The notes under the pieces: generated by a model | The model's input: only the letters and a program-made list of their open reading frames with translations | The model's database searches: none | What the model was told of the DNA's origin: nothing | Position numbers and translations under genes: made by a program | In this document: positions 25,220-34,013 of the stretch, piece by piece | Numbering within the stretch: the first letter of the stretch is position 1 | Layout of the letters: each line of letters opens with the position of its first letter | NCBI GenBank assembly: GCA_003152315.1 | Contig: PLZV01000051.1 | Span: forward strand, 62,001-126,000 | DNA length: 64,000 nucleotides | Direction: 5' to 3' | From: Verrucomicrobiota bacterium | Lineage (GTDB): Bacteria > Verrucomicrobiota > Verrucomicrobiia > Palsa-1439

Positions 25220-27176
25220 ACAGGCCTCCCAGGTGGTTTACCAGTCCGCCGACGAAGAACGCGAACGGGAAAATAAACATCGTGATCCAGAAAGCCGTCT
25301 TCTTGCCAAGTTCGCGCGAGATCATGAACAGGGTCGCGATGCACGGCATAAAGAGCGTAAGCGTCACCATGGCCACAAGCACCTGATGCGGCGTGAGCAA
25401 GTGTTTCGGCCCCGTCGCCGCGTCGAGCAGGAATACGGCGCCGTAGTCGCGCCGCAGAAAGCCGATAAGGAATGCGCTCGCCGTCTCACGCGGCAGCCCG
25501 AGCCAGCCCGTCACCAGCGGTTCGCCAAACCGTGCGATCTTGTCGAGCACGCGTAGCTTATCGAGGATGAAAAGAACCATCGTGCCGAGGACAAACAGCG
25601 GGATGACCTCTTTGAGATACCATTCGAGCCGCGCGAACGTCTTCGCAACGACGTTACCAAGGTGCGGCTGACGCATCGGCGGCAACTCCAGAATGAAGTC
25701 ACTCGTCTCGCCGCCATATAACTTCGCCGCAAGCCAGCCGATGATGAAGGAGATGAGAACCATCAAGATTATCCAAAATACAACCGCACGGATGGAAATG
25801 CTGGCCATCATGGCCATCAGCACGCCAAGTTGTGCCGAACATGGCACGGCCAACGCCAGAAGCAGCGTCGTGATCACGCGTTCCTTGCGGGTTTCGAGGA
25901 TGCGCGTGGTCATTGTTGCCATCGTGTCGCAACCCAACCCGAGTACCATCGGTAAGACCGCCTTGCCGTTGAGGCCCATGCCGCGAAACAGGCGGTTCAG
26001 CATTACCGCGAGACGCGACAGATAGCCCGAGTCTTCCAGCACGCTGAAGACGAGGAAGAACGTCGTGACGATCGGCAGCACAATGGCCAGCGAGTAGCTG
26101 AGCGCCATGGTGATCACGCCATATTCGCCGACGAGGAAATCATGCGCCAACCGCCTCACTTGGGTCCACCCTCCGAGCGTTGCACTCGGGGCAAGCGAGT
26201 AGGTTGGCGCGCTGACGATCTGGGTGTTTTCCCAGATAGAAATCCCGTATGTTGGTGAGAGCGGGATTTCCAAGTTGTAATGAGATTCTTGCGTGTCGTG
26301 CGTGTGCGGGAAGGGCAATACTATGTCCACCACCTGAATGGCCCACGGGTTGATGTAACGCCCGAACACGACCTTCTCGAAAAAACCAACCGCCGTGCCC
26401 GCGCCGAGCAGGCCAACGAACCAAAACGTGAAGTAAAGAACCAGTGCCGCCAGGGCGAGACCTTTGATTGGATGGGTCGCCCACCAGCCGAGTTTCTGAG
26501 CAAAGCTCGCGTGGCGCGGCTGCGTGATCGTGTACACCTGGGCGAGGATGGCGTTTGCGCGGGCGAGCTGAGCCTCAATCTCGGTGGGGCAAGGACGGCT
26601 GCCCGGAGCGTCCGACGGCAGGCTCGGGATGCGCGCCCTACCGATGGCTTGCTGCAACAGGTGAACTCCTGTTCCGGCGATGGCGATGGTTGGCACGACG
26701 GGAACACCAAGAATCTCACTGAGCTTGCGGACATCGATGCGACCGCCGCATTTATCGAGTTCATCCATCAAATTCAACACGAGCACCATCGGGCGACGAA
26801 GCTCGGCGAGTTGCAGGGTGAGCAGCAAGGCGCGACGGAGATTCTTCGCGTCGGCCACCTGCACAACCGTGGCTTCCGGGTAATCTCGCAGCACGTCACA
26901 CGTCACCCGCGCATCTTCCGTGCGCGGTGCAAACTCGTTCACACCCGGCGTATCGAGCACCGTAAATTCCTTGTCATCGATGAAGGTCCCACCGCGCGCG
27001 ATCTCGACGGTGGTGCCGGGATAGTTGGAAATGATGACAAATTTGCCCGTGAGTTTGTTGAACAGGACGCTCTTGCCGACGTTGGGGTTGCCAACAAGCA
27101 CCAGCATGGGCTGGGTTGTGGCCGTCTTGCGGCCTGCGGTCGACACGGCGTTATTTTCGTGGCAGGGCATGGGCAT
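25209..27176 (-). CDS. feoB: FeoB ferrous iron transporter
   Basis: A 655-residue protein. The N-terminal G domain shows G1 GNPNVGKS, the NYPGTTVE switch I, G3 DTPG and G4 NLMDELDK. A helical spacer follows, then gate/nucleoside-transporter-like membrane domains with conserved Cys (LGLGCDTMATMTTRILETRKER, VPCSAQLGVLMA). The protein imports Fe(II). It is shorter than the 770-residue E. coli protein and lacks the C-terminal Cys tail, which fits the separate Cys-rich FeoA. The start overlaps the radical SAM stop as TAATG. The placement links iron uptake to AhbC/AhbD haem synthesis. Confidence 0.93.
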   Translation of the reverse strand: MPMPCHENNAVSTAGRKTATTQPMLVLVGNPNVGKSVLFNKLTGKFVIISNYPGTTVEIARGGTFIDDKEFTVLDTPGVNEFAPRTEDARVTCDVLRDYPEATVVQVADAKNLRRALLLTLQLAELRRPMVLVLNLMDELDKCGGRIDVRKLSEILGVPVVPTIAIAGTGVHLLQQAIGRARIPSLPSDAPGSRPCPTEIEAQLARANAILAQVYTITQPRHASFAQKLGWWATHPIKGLALAALVLYFTFWFVGLLGAGTAVGFFEKVVFGRYINPWAIQVVDIVLPFPHTHDTQESHYNLEIPLSPTYGISIWENTQIVSAPTYSLAPSATLGGWTQVRRLAHDFLVGEYGVITMALSYSLAIVLPIVTTFFLVFSVLEDSGYLSRLAVMLNRLFRGMGLNGKAVLPMVLGLGCDTMATMTTRILETRKERVITTLLLALAVPCSAQLGVLMAMMASISIRAVVFWIILMVLISFIIGWLAAKLYGGETSDFILELPPMRQPHLGNVVAKTFARLEWYLKEVIPLFVLGTMVLFILDKLRVLDKIARFGEPLVTGWLGLPRETASAFLIGFLRRDYGAVFLLDAATGPKHLLTPHQVLVAMVTLTLFMPCIATLFMISRELGKKTAFWITMFIFPFAFFVGGLVNHLGGLFGI

Positions 27177-28546
27177 TAGTAAACGAACGATTCCAGTTCA
27201 TAGTGGCCGACATGTGGTCGACCGCGTTGTTCATCGAAGTGAAGGGCATCACGAATGGCTTGTTCCTGACTGCGCATCTCGGCGGCAGACAACGCCGCTA
27301 CCTTCAAGGCCTTCGTCTGTTCCGCGTAGCGGCCGTTTGGATAGATCACCAGCGGGGAAAAGTAGATAAAATCGTTGCGACCCAGCGGCAGTTCGTTGAT
27401 CAAACGGGCCGTTTCCCGAACATGTGCTTCGGCGAAGTCATGGCCACCGGCTCCCAGCAACGCGATCACCCCCACCACGAGACCCACTTCTTTCAAGCTC
27501 GTCACGCACTGCGCGATGCTCGCGCTCGTCGCCGGCTTGCAGAGCCATTTCAATAAATTGTCGTCCCCTGTTTCCAAGCCGAGATACACGCGACGCAGAC
27601 CGAGGTTATGTAGTTCCTCAAACTCCTGCGGCGTGCGGTGCGGGCCCGTAAACGCATCGAGAAATGTGCTCACTCCGTCGAAGCGGGTCTTGTGACCGAG
27701 CCACCAGTTTGCAGGCACGTGCTCGTCCCCATGAGGCGGGAACTCAAAGTGATCGCGGAGCACGCCGAAGATTCTCACCAAATCGCCCTGTGGCAGAGTG
27801 AGCGCATTGGCTTCACCGAGGAAGACGGAGCGGCGCGCACACAACGCCTCACCATGGAACGCAATCGCGTCTTGCAGGTGGCGGCTGAACTGATCGGCCG
27901 TCTTGCGACCGTAGAACACGCCGGAATACAACTCGCAAAACAGGCAGCAGGAATACGCGCAGCCTTCCGTGGCCTGCAACACAAGCGAGTTATACTGGTC
28001 GGGCGGCAGCACGGCGACACGACCGTAGATCGAGTGAAACTTCTCCGCATCGCGTCGAGCCACTTTCAAATCGAATTCCGCGGCGCGGGCCACTGACGGG
28101 ACTATCTCCGCCAGTGCTTGAGCAGGACCGGGTTTCGCATCCTCCAACGTGATCGGGCCTGCGTTCAGTTCCTCCCAGACCGGGGTAACTTTTTCGTGGG
28201 CTGCTTTGACCAGGGCATCGGTGTCTTCGGCTGATAGTGCATGGCGTTCGATGCCCCCACCTTCCTCGACGCTACGTATACGGGTCGAAAGCCCTCGGTG
28301 CGACAGGCCGCGTCGATGGTATTGATTGGGACGGGCAACCTTCGTCAGGCGACCTTCGCGGTCGTAGTGTAATGCCAAATCCTCCTCGAAGTAGAACGCA
28401 AGTTCCAGCGCTGAGAGAGCGAGGTAGACGCGCACGCCGCTTTTCAGGCGCACCTGCAGCCCCGCCGTATAGCGCGGCACTTCACCAAGCGCCAGTGCGC
28501 GCTGATATTGCAGAGTCTTCGTGCCCTTTGTCGTTGCAACCGTCAT
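27176..28546 (-). CDS. Radical SAM protein of unknown substrate
   Basis: A 456-residue protein. About 180 residues of unassigned N-terminal sequence precede the SAM-cluster motif GCAYSCCLFCELY, the CxxxxCxxC spacing seen in one group of radical SAM proteins (GCxYxxCxFC). Later segments YLGLETGDDNLLKWL and VIALLGAGGHDF follow the usual barrel order. The ATG at 28546 is likelier than the one at 28564. It lies between ahbC and feoB in the same operon. An oxygen-independent step in haem or iron metabolism is possible, but nothing in the sequence fixes the reaction. Confidence 0.8.
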   Translation of the reverse strand: MTVATTKGTKTLQYQRALALGEVPRYTAGLQVRLKSGVRVYLALSALELAFYFEEDLALHYDREGRLTKVARPNQYHRRGLSHRGLSTRIRSVEEGGGIERHALSAEDTDALVKAAHEKVTPVWEELNAGPITLEDAKPGPAQALAEIVPSVARAAEFDLKVARRDAEKFHSIYGRVAVLPPDQYNSLVLQATEGCAYSCCLFCELYSGVFYGRKTADQFSRHLQDAIAFHGEALCARRSVFLGEANALTLPQGDLVRIFGVLRDHFEFPPHGDEHVPANWWLGHKTRFDGVSTFLDAFTGPHRTPQEFEELHNLGLRRVYLGLETGDDNLLKWLCKPATSASIAQCVTSLKEVGLVVGVIALLGAGGHDFAEAHVRETARLINELPLGRNDFIYFSPLVIYPNGRYAEQTKALKVAALSAAEMRSQEQAIRDALHFDEQRGRPHVGHYELESFVY

Positions 28547-28592
28547 AAAACCCCAAAATTGCATCCCGCGGACCGCTCGCCCGCGCAGCCCG

Positions 28593-29783
28593 TCACATCG
28601 TCAGTGCATCCGTTTCAGCGAGACTGATTTCGTTGTCCGTCAAATAACATGCGGGATCCGAAGCCCAGGGATCGCCGTACACTTGTGCCGCACGCACCCG
28701 GAAACTCCCGCCGCAAATCTCTTTGAACCGACACTGTCCGCAGCGGCCCTTGAGCAGCGGCAGACGATTGCGCAGGCCCGCGAGCAACGGGATCGAATTG
28801 TCGGACCATATCTCGCTGAAGGGGCGTTGCTTCACGTTACCGAGCGTTGCGGATTGCCAGAACTGGTCGGGATGCACGTTGCCCTGCGTGTCGATGTTGG
28901 CGATACCGACGCCGGATGAATTCGCGCCGCCGCCATTCCACTTCATCAACTGGTAGACTTCCTCGGCGCGCGCCGACTTGCGTTCGCACAACTTCAGATA
29001 GAGGTAGACGTTGTCCGCGTGATTGTCGACAGTCAGAATTTCTTTCTTCAGTCCGCGCTCATGAAACGCCCGGGTGCGTTCCAGGATGATGTCCATCGCG
29101 CGGCGAATCTCCGCGGTCGTCAATTCGTCCGCCGCGTTGCCACGACCCGAGTAAACCAGGTGGTAAAAGCAGGCGCGCTGGATGTCCTCGGCTTCGATAA
29201 AGTTGAAGATGTCATGCAGATCCATGCAGTTGCGGCGTGTGAGCGTAAGACGCAGGCCGACCTTCTGGCCGACGGCGCGGCAGTTGCGCATTCCGCGCAC
29301 GGCGCCGTCGAACGCCCCCTTCTTGCCGCGGAACAAGTCATTCGTCTCGCCGATTCCATCGAGGGAAATGCCGGCATAGGTGAGACCGATTTCGTGCAAC
29401 CACTGGGCGGTCGGCTCGTCGATCAGCGTTCCATTGGTGGACAGCGTGACGCGCAAGCCGCTCGTGGCAGCGTACTCCATCAACTCCAGGAGATCGGGTC
29501 GCGTGAGCGGTTCACCACCCGAGAACAGCAGCGCGGGCACCTTGAACGCCACAAGGTCATCGATCACGCGCTTCGCTTCTTCGGGCGTTAGTTCGCCCGG
29601 ATACTTCTGCGCGTGACTGTCGGAATAACAATGCACGCACCGCAGGTTGCAGGTCCGCGTGACGTTCCAGACAACGATGGGGCGGCGTTCAGCAGCCGAC
29701 TTCGGCGCGCCGTGGCCGTGGCCATATCGCAGTCCATCGGCAGGTTGTTCTTCGCCACAGTAGAGCTTGGTGATATTGACCAT
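28593..29783 (-). CDS. ahbC: AhbC-type radical SAM enzyme, 12,18-didecarboxysiroheme deacetylase
   Basis: A 396-residue radical SAM enzyme. The N-terminus (MVNITKLYCGEEQPADGLRYG) has the AhbC signature, followed by VVWNVTRTCNLRCVHCYSD with the SAM cluster CxxxCxxC and an FSGGEPLTRPDL motif. The C-terminal CGQCRFKEICGG binds a second cluster. AhbC removes two acetate side chains from 12,18-didecarboxysiroheme to give Fe-coproporphyrin III. NirJ of haem d1 synthesis is a close relative, but AhbD next door and the fused AhbAB at 54052 favour the haem pathway. The ATG at 29783 with upstream GGAGG is chosen; the longer frame to 30017 lacks support. Confidence 0.9.
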   Translation of the reverse strand: MVNITKLYCGEEQPADGLRYGHGHGAPKSAAERRPIVVWNVTRTCNLRCVHCYSDSHAQKYPGELTPEEAKRVIDDLVAFKVPALLFSGGEPLTRPDLLELMEYAATSGLRVTLSTNGTLIDEPTAQWLHEIGLTYAGISLDGIGETNDLFRGKKGAFDGAVRGMRNCRAVGQKVGLRLTLTRRNCMDLHDIFNFIEAEDIQRACFYHLVYSGRGNAADELTTAEIRRAMDIILERTRAFHERGLKKEILTVDNHADNVYLYLKLCERKSARAEEVYQLMKWNGGGANSSGVGIANIDTQGNVHPDQFWQSATLGNVKQRPFSEIWSDNSIPLLAGLRNRLPLLKGRCGQCRFKEICGGSFRVRAAQVYGDPWASDPACYLTDNEISLAETDALTM

Positions 29784-29809
29784 GATGCGACCTCCTGGCT
29801 TCTCCAGAC

Positions 29810-30985
29810 CTAGAGTGCCTCCTCCAAAGTTTGCTGTTTCCGCACGCGTCGCGGTTCGTAGACACAGTGCGGTTCCTCGGCCATGTAATTTCCGCGCGTT
29901 GCGTAGAACGCACGGGCACGGCAGCCGAGACAGATCTTCTTGAATTCGCACAGCCCGCATTTGCCTTCGAGTTGCTCGACGTCGCGCAGGCGGCCGAAGA
30001 CTTCCGAGTGCTCCCAAATCTCACGCATGGGCTGCCGCTTCACATTGCCCGCGCTGACCGGCAGATAACCGCAGGGGAAGACCTCGCCCGTGTGTGACAC
30101 GAAGCAAATCGCGCTGCCGGCAAGGCAGCCTTTCGTCATCGCCGCCATGTTGGGGCCGCCACTGTTGCCGTGACCGCTTGGACGACTGTTGCCACGAGCC
30201 TGAACGGGGCTCGGTTTGCCATGGCTGTGCGATGCTTCGACGTGGACGTGCTCGACGGCGGCCCGCTGGCGCATCACGCGGAAGTAATGCGGAGCGCACG
30301 TGGCCTTGAGATGGATCTCCCGTTCCTTGCTCCTATCGTACATCCAGTTCAGCACCCGCTCATATTCATCAGCGGGCAGCACATTGGACTCGGCGATCTG
30401 CACGCCGCAGCCGACGGGGACGAGCATGAACAAGTGCAGCGCCTCGGCCCCGAGTTCCTTGGCCATCGCGTAGACCGTCTCGATCTGGTGGACATTGTGT
30501 TTGGTGATGGTGCAATTGATCTGCATGCTCATGCCGAGGCGACGCAGGTGGCGAAAACCGTTCAATGCGGCGGCGAGGGAGCCGGGTTGGCGACGGAAAC
30601 TGTCATGCGTCGCTTCGTCCGCGCCATCGATACTAATGGCGACGCGTTGAATGCCGCTGTCGACGATGGCGTGGGCGATATGCTCGTCGATGAGCGTGCC
30701 GTTGGTTGCCAACGCGACGGGCAGGCCGTGCTCTGTGGCGTGCGCCGCAATCTGGAAAATGTCGGGGCGAAAGAGAGGTTCACCGCCGGAGAGGACCAGG
30801 ATCGGTCTGGCGAATTCAGCCAAGTTGCGGACAAATACCAACGCCTCCTGGGTGGAAAGATCGGTTTTCATGAGCTGCTTGCTCACGTCGAGACGGCGGC
30901 AATGAATGCATTCAAGGTTGCAGCCCGCAGTCGTCTCCCAGAAGAGGAGCCTGAGCTCACTGTGGTTATCGGTTGCCGCGACCAT
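29810..30985 (-). CDS. ahbD: AhbD-type radical SAM haem synthase
   Basis: A 391-residue radical SAM enzyme with LRLLFWETTAGCNLECIHCRR (CxxxCxxC), VLSGGEPLFRPDI and a C-terminal CGLCEFKKICLGCRARAF for an auxiliary cluster. AhbD decarboxylates the two propionates of Fe-coproporphyrin III to vinyl groups, the last step to haem b. Between about residues 255 and 295 it carries a His/Ser/Gly-rich insert (VEHVHVEASHSHGK...), longer than I remember in other AhbD proteins, possibly metal-binding. A sigma-54 promoter at 31002..31017 predicts a start 6 bases before the ATG at 30985, so the longer TTG-initiated frame is unlikely. First gene of the ahbD-ahbC-rSAM-feoB-feoA operon. Confidence 0.9.
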   Translation of the reverse strand: MVAATDNHSELRLLFWETTAGCNLECIHCRRLDVSKQLMKTDLSTQEALVFVRNLAEFARPILVLSGGEPLFRPDIFQIAAHATEHGLPVALATNGTLIDEHIAHAIVDSGIQRVAISIDGADEATHDSFRRQPGSLAAALNGFRHLRRLGMSMQINCTITKHNVHQIETVYAMAKELGAEALHLFMLVPVGCGVQIAESNVLPADEYERVLNWMYDRSKEREIHLKATCAPHYFRVMRQRAAVEHVHVEASHSHGKPSPVQARGNSRPSGHGNSGGPNMAAMTKGCLAGSAICFVSHTGEVFPCGYLPVSAGNVKRQPMREIWEHSEVFGRLRDVEQLEGKCGLCEFKKICLGCRARAFYATRGNYMAEEPHCVYEPRRVRKQQTLEEAL

Positions 30986-31001
30986 GGCAACCAAATGATT
31001 T

Positions 31002-31017
31002 AGCAGCGCCGGTGCCA
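31002..31017 (-). promoter_or_regulatory. Sigma-54 promoter of the ahbDC-feo operon
   Basis: The minus strand reads TGGCAC-CGGCG-CTGCT, then AAA. It matches the -24/-12 consensus TGGCAC-N5-TTGCW except for one base. The predicted start at 30991 is 6 bases before the ahbD ATG. Confidence 0.7.
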
Positions 31018-31097
31018 GCACGGCCAACGTTTTGGTAACTAACAGATATCCAGCATATTACAGCTGTATCCCAGCCAGACGTATGCTTGGGAAAACC

Positions 31098-31110
31098 TGA
31101 CAAGTTGACG
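31098..31110. promoter_or_regulatory. TGACA-type element 2 upstream of ahbD
   Basis: The minus strand reads CGTCA-ACT-TGTCA, a degenerate copy of the 13-bp TGACA-N3-TGTCA palindrome. Its centre is at -113 relative to the predicted sigma-54 start, 30 bp from element 1. Together the two elements also form an 8-bp inverted repeat that could act as a terminator for the porin gene. Confidence 0.5.
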
Positions 31111-31127
31111 GCTCACACGACTGTTAT

Positions 31128-31140
31128 GGACAAGTTGTCA
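31128..31140. promoter_or_regulatory. TGACA-type element 1 upstream of ahbD
   Basis: The minus strand reads TGACA-ACT-TGTCC, one mismatch from the perfect palindrome. Its centre is at -143 relative to the predicted start at 30991, the same distance as before the operons at 53146 and 59666. It is a candidate enhancer-binding site. Confidence 0.6.
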
Positions 31141-31152
31141 GGCGGAGCTGCA

Positions 31153-33165
31153 TCAGAATCGGACCGTGCAACTGGCGCTGGCGAGATGTGCCGTGTAGTT
31201 GTTGCTGCCACCGCTGCTGGGTTCGTTGTACTCGTAGAAGCCGTAACGCAGACGAGCGATCACATTCTTGCTTATTTTGCGGCTGACACCCGCGAGCAGC
31301 GCGTGGCGTTGGAAATCCAAGCCGAGCGGCAAACCGGCGGAGGAGTTGTCGCTGAAATTGTCGGAACGCGAGTAACTGTACTCAAGGGTGAGATCGGTCT
31401 TGTTATCGAGCGCGTAGCCGGTCGTGCCCATAATCGTGTAGACGTCGCCTCGGTACGTCTGTACGGACGGATCATGGTTGGCGAACGCCACGGTGCGTGT
31501 GTCCTGCAATGAGAAGTAGCCGGTCAAGTACCAGCGTGACATCGGCGTGATCGTGGCGCTGACGCTGTAGATATTCGCGTCGTAATTGCCCGACTCCAGT
31601 GAACCGCCCGGCGCAAGCAGCGGAACAGCTTCCGAGGAGGTTCGGGTGTCGGTCGAAACGAGTTGGTAGGTGAACGCGACACTAAAACGCGAGCAGGGGC
31701 GCAACGTCAGCTTGCCCATCGCTTCATCGGTAGTAAAGTCCTGCGCGGTGATGAACCCGGGATAACCCGGCACCGTGTCTCTTTCGTAGTCGTAGTCATT
31801 ATTGGCGACGTAATGCCGATAGCTGCCAGCCAGCGTTACGCGAGGCAGGGGCGCGGTGTTGAAACCGACGCGATAATCCCGGCGGAAGACCGTCGCGTCG
31901 TTGCCGAGCGCGAGGCTCGACGCGCCGTCCTGTGTTTCCTCTTCATCCAAATCGATCTGCTCTTCCTGCCACTGCCCTTCGGCGTACAGGGTCGTGTAGG
32001 GGATCTTGGTGTAGCGCATGCCAAAAGTTTCTGAGAGGCTCTTGGTATCATTGGCCGAGTGAATCAGGTTGGTCGTGCTCGGAGAGACGCCTTGCGTTAG
32101 CAGCGCGTCAGTGAAACCATGCGTATCGGTTTTTTCGGCCTGTAACCCGGCATAGAAACTGAGGCCCTTGAATGGCCCAAACATGCTATTCAGGTTGACC
32201 ACATGGGAATCCAAATCGACATTGATGGCACTTGCCGCCCAGTTGTTCCCAAACGGTCCCACAGGCGGGGGAGTAACCACTTGCATGTCCCCGTTCCCGG
32301 AAAGCGTGCTGTAAAGGTAGCCCAGTGACCAATAGACCTTGTCATTCACATGGCTGTCCATGCGGAACGTATTGTAGAACGCATCGTGGTCATTGTTCTC
32401 GTGGACGGTAATGGTCTGGCTGGAACTGGTATTGAGATCGACCGAGGTGTCGGCACGGGTGTCATTCATGCTGAAATGTTCGTACCGAAAATCGTCACGC
32501 AGATGGACTTTGCTGATGTCATACTCGGCGCTTAACTTCAGGATGTCGGTGTATTCGTGCACGTCCTTGGACGATGGGTAGATTTTGCGGGTATCAGTAC
32601 CCTGCGTCACACCACCCCACTCGAGTAAGGATTTGTCACCATCCCGGAACTGATGTTCATAGCCCACAGTCACCTTGGGAAGATTGGGCAGCGTTAGCCC
32701 GGCCTCGAAGAACATGTTCCCCACGTCCATTCCCAGGTCATCGTTCAACTTAAACGATGACGGCGTAAACGGCCGGAAGAATCCACCGGTATTGTCGTAA
32801 TACTCGCGATACTCGGTGAACCCGCCGCGGACAAAGCCGACATCCTTCTTTGTGATTTGCAACTGGAGCTTGTAGTCGTGGTCGTCGAGAATAAACCGCC
32901 CTTCCCCGTCCAGCGTGATGTCCTTGCTGATGTCGTCGTGCAGCGTCGCGTCCTCGATGCCACCGGTCCAACCATCCCGGATCCCAACGTCTTCACGGAA
33001 CTTTTGGGTGTTGCCGGAGACCTTGGCAAAGGTTGCCTCGGGGGTAACAGAGACTTCGAGCGTCGAATTCGTTGCCGGGTCAGCCGCGCGAGTTGTTTCA
33101 AGACCCGCGACCCCCATCGAGAGTGTGGCCAGGAGCATTCTCAAGAAGATGCGTTTCATCGACAT
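31153..33165 (-). CDS. Outer-membrane beta-barrel of a porin-cytochrome complex
   Basis: A 670-residue protein with a signal peptide (cleavage near TTRA-AD). The rest is almost entirely alternating beta strands with short turns and long acidic loops, ending in ASCTVRF with the terminal Phe of outer-membrane barrels. Strands such as VTVGYEHQFRDGD, VYWSLGYLYSTL and TDLTLEYSYSRSDNF resemble MtrB/PioB-type porins that sheathe a multihaem cytochrome. It lacks the N-terminal CxxC of Shewanella MtrB. It directly follows the genes for an 8-haem periplasmic and a 9-haem secreted cytochrome. The ATG at 33165 is 7 bp after that stop (33159 is an alternative). Confidence 0.8.
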   Translation of the reverse strand: MSMKRIFLRMLLATLSMGVAGLETTRAADPATNSTLEVSVTPEATFAKVSGNTQKFREDVGIRDGWTGGIEDATLHDDISKDITLDGEGRFILDDHDYKLQLQITKKDVGFVRGGFTEYREYYDNTGGFFRPFTPSSFKLNDDLGMDVGNMFFEAGLTLPNLPKVTVGYEHQFRDGDKSLLEWGGVTQGTDTRKIYPSSKDVHEYTDILKLSAEYDISKVHLRDDFRYEHFSMNDTRADTSVDLNTSSSQTITVHENNDHDAFYNTFRMDSHVNDKVYWSLGYLYSTLSGNGDMQVVTPPPVGPFGNNWAASAINVDLDSHVVNLNSMFGPFKGLSFYAGLQAEKTDTHGFTDALLTQGVSPSTTNLIHSANDTKSLSETFGMRYTKIPYTTLYAEGQWQEEQIDLDEEETQDGASSLALGNDATVFRRDYRVGFNTAPLPRVTLAGSYRHYVANNDYDYERDTVPGYPGFITAQDFTTDEAMGKLTLRPCSRFSVAFTYQLVSTDTRTSSEAVPLLAPGGSLESGNYDANIYSVSATITPMSRWYLTGYFSLQDTRTVAFANHDPSVQTYRGDVYTIMGTTGYALDNKTDLTLEYSYSRSDNFSDNSSAGLPLGLDFQRHALLAGVSRKISKNVIARLRYGFYEYNEPSSGGSNNYTAHLASASCTVRF

Positions 33166-33172
33166 GGTTCCG

Positions 33173-33979
33173 TCAATACCGCAAGTGTGAGTTGATATCT
33201 GAACCGTGAACCGCGGTGTGACAACCCGCGCTGAAACAAGTGCCCTGTTGCAGGAAGGGCGTGTGGTCGAAGGTGCCGATGAACACCTGGCCTGCCGTCT
33301 TGGGCATCGCGATCTGTGCATGACATTTCAGGCACAGATTGTTGTCGCGTTCAGTCAGCATCTTTGAATTGATCGATCCATGCACGTTGTGGCAGGAGGT
33401 GCAGCCTTCGCGCATGGCTTCATGCTCGAACACGTGCGGTCGTGCCTGTTCGCGATGGCACTGCGCGCAGTCCTGGTTCACGCGACCAACCTGCATTTCT
33501 TTCGGCTTAAGAATGTCTTCGCCGTGCGGATCGTGGCAGGACGTGCAACTCATCCGCCCTTCCTTGACCGGATGGTGGAATTGGAGGCTGAACTCGGCGT
33601 TCTTGTCCAAGTGGCACTGGAAACAGGCTTCGGGGCTCTTGCGGGGATTGACGATCAACTTGCGGTCGCCGCCGGAATCCACGTGTAAACTGCCGGGACC
33701 ATGGCAACTCTCGCAGCCTTCACCCTCCACCCGTGGGCCTTCGCCGGGAATCTGGATGCGTGCGTGCTGGGTGAGCTTGAAGTTTTTCACTTCCTTCTCA
33801 TGGCACGCAGCGCACGTGTCCATCCCCACGTACTTGGCCCCGGGAATCATCGGCGGAGCCAGGACCACGCGGTCGACAGTCGCACAGGAGATGGCAATGA
33901 TCGCCGTCGCCACGCCACCGATCAGGCCGGTGAGAGCTTTCGCCCGCAGGAACCTTCCTTGTGGCTTGTCCTGGCTCAT
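33173..33979 (-). CDS. Octahaem c-type cytochrome, probable periplasmic part of the conduit
   Basis: About 268 residues. Seven CxxCH motifs (CAACH, CESCH, CFQCH, CTSCH, CAQCH, CTSCH, CLKCH) plus a final CFSAGCH with CX4CH spacing give eight likely haems. The N-terminus has a hydrophobic stretch ending AIISC-like (IAISC), which could be a lipobox. The fold pattern resembles DmsE/MtrA-type decahaem proteins but with fewer haems. It would sit at or inside the porin encoded downstream. An ATG at 33979 with AAGGA upstream is chosen; a GTG at 34000 is also possible. Confidence 0.85.
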   Translation of the reverse strand: MSQDKPQGRFLRAKALTGLIGGVATAIIAISCATVDRVVLAPPMIPGAKYVGMDTCAACHEKEVKNFKLTQHARIQIPGEGPRVEGEGCESCHGPGSLHVDSGGDRKLIVNPRKSPEACFQCHLDKNAEFSLQFHHPVKEGRMSCTSCHDPHGEDILKPKEMQVGRVNQDCAQCHREQARPHVFEHEAMREGCTSCHNVHGSINSKMLTERDNNLCLKCHAQIAMPKTAGQVFIGTFDHTPFLQQGTCFSAGCHTAVHGSDINSHLRY

Positions 33980-34013
33980 CGAGTTCGAGGTTTCCTTCAC
34001 GTGCTCGTCCCGC

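Noticed and set aside
31096-31142. Terminator of the porin gene from an 8-bp inverted repeat
   Set aside because: CCTGACAA/TTGTCAGG with a 31-base loop and TTTTCC after it could terminate, but the repeat is explained as two copies of the TGACA-type element; I left it as a possibility in that entry only.
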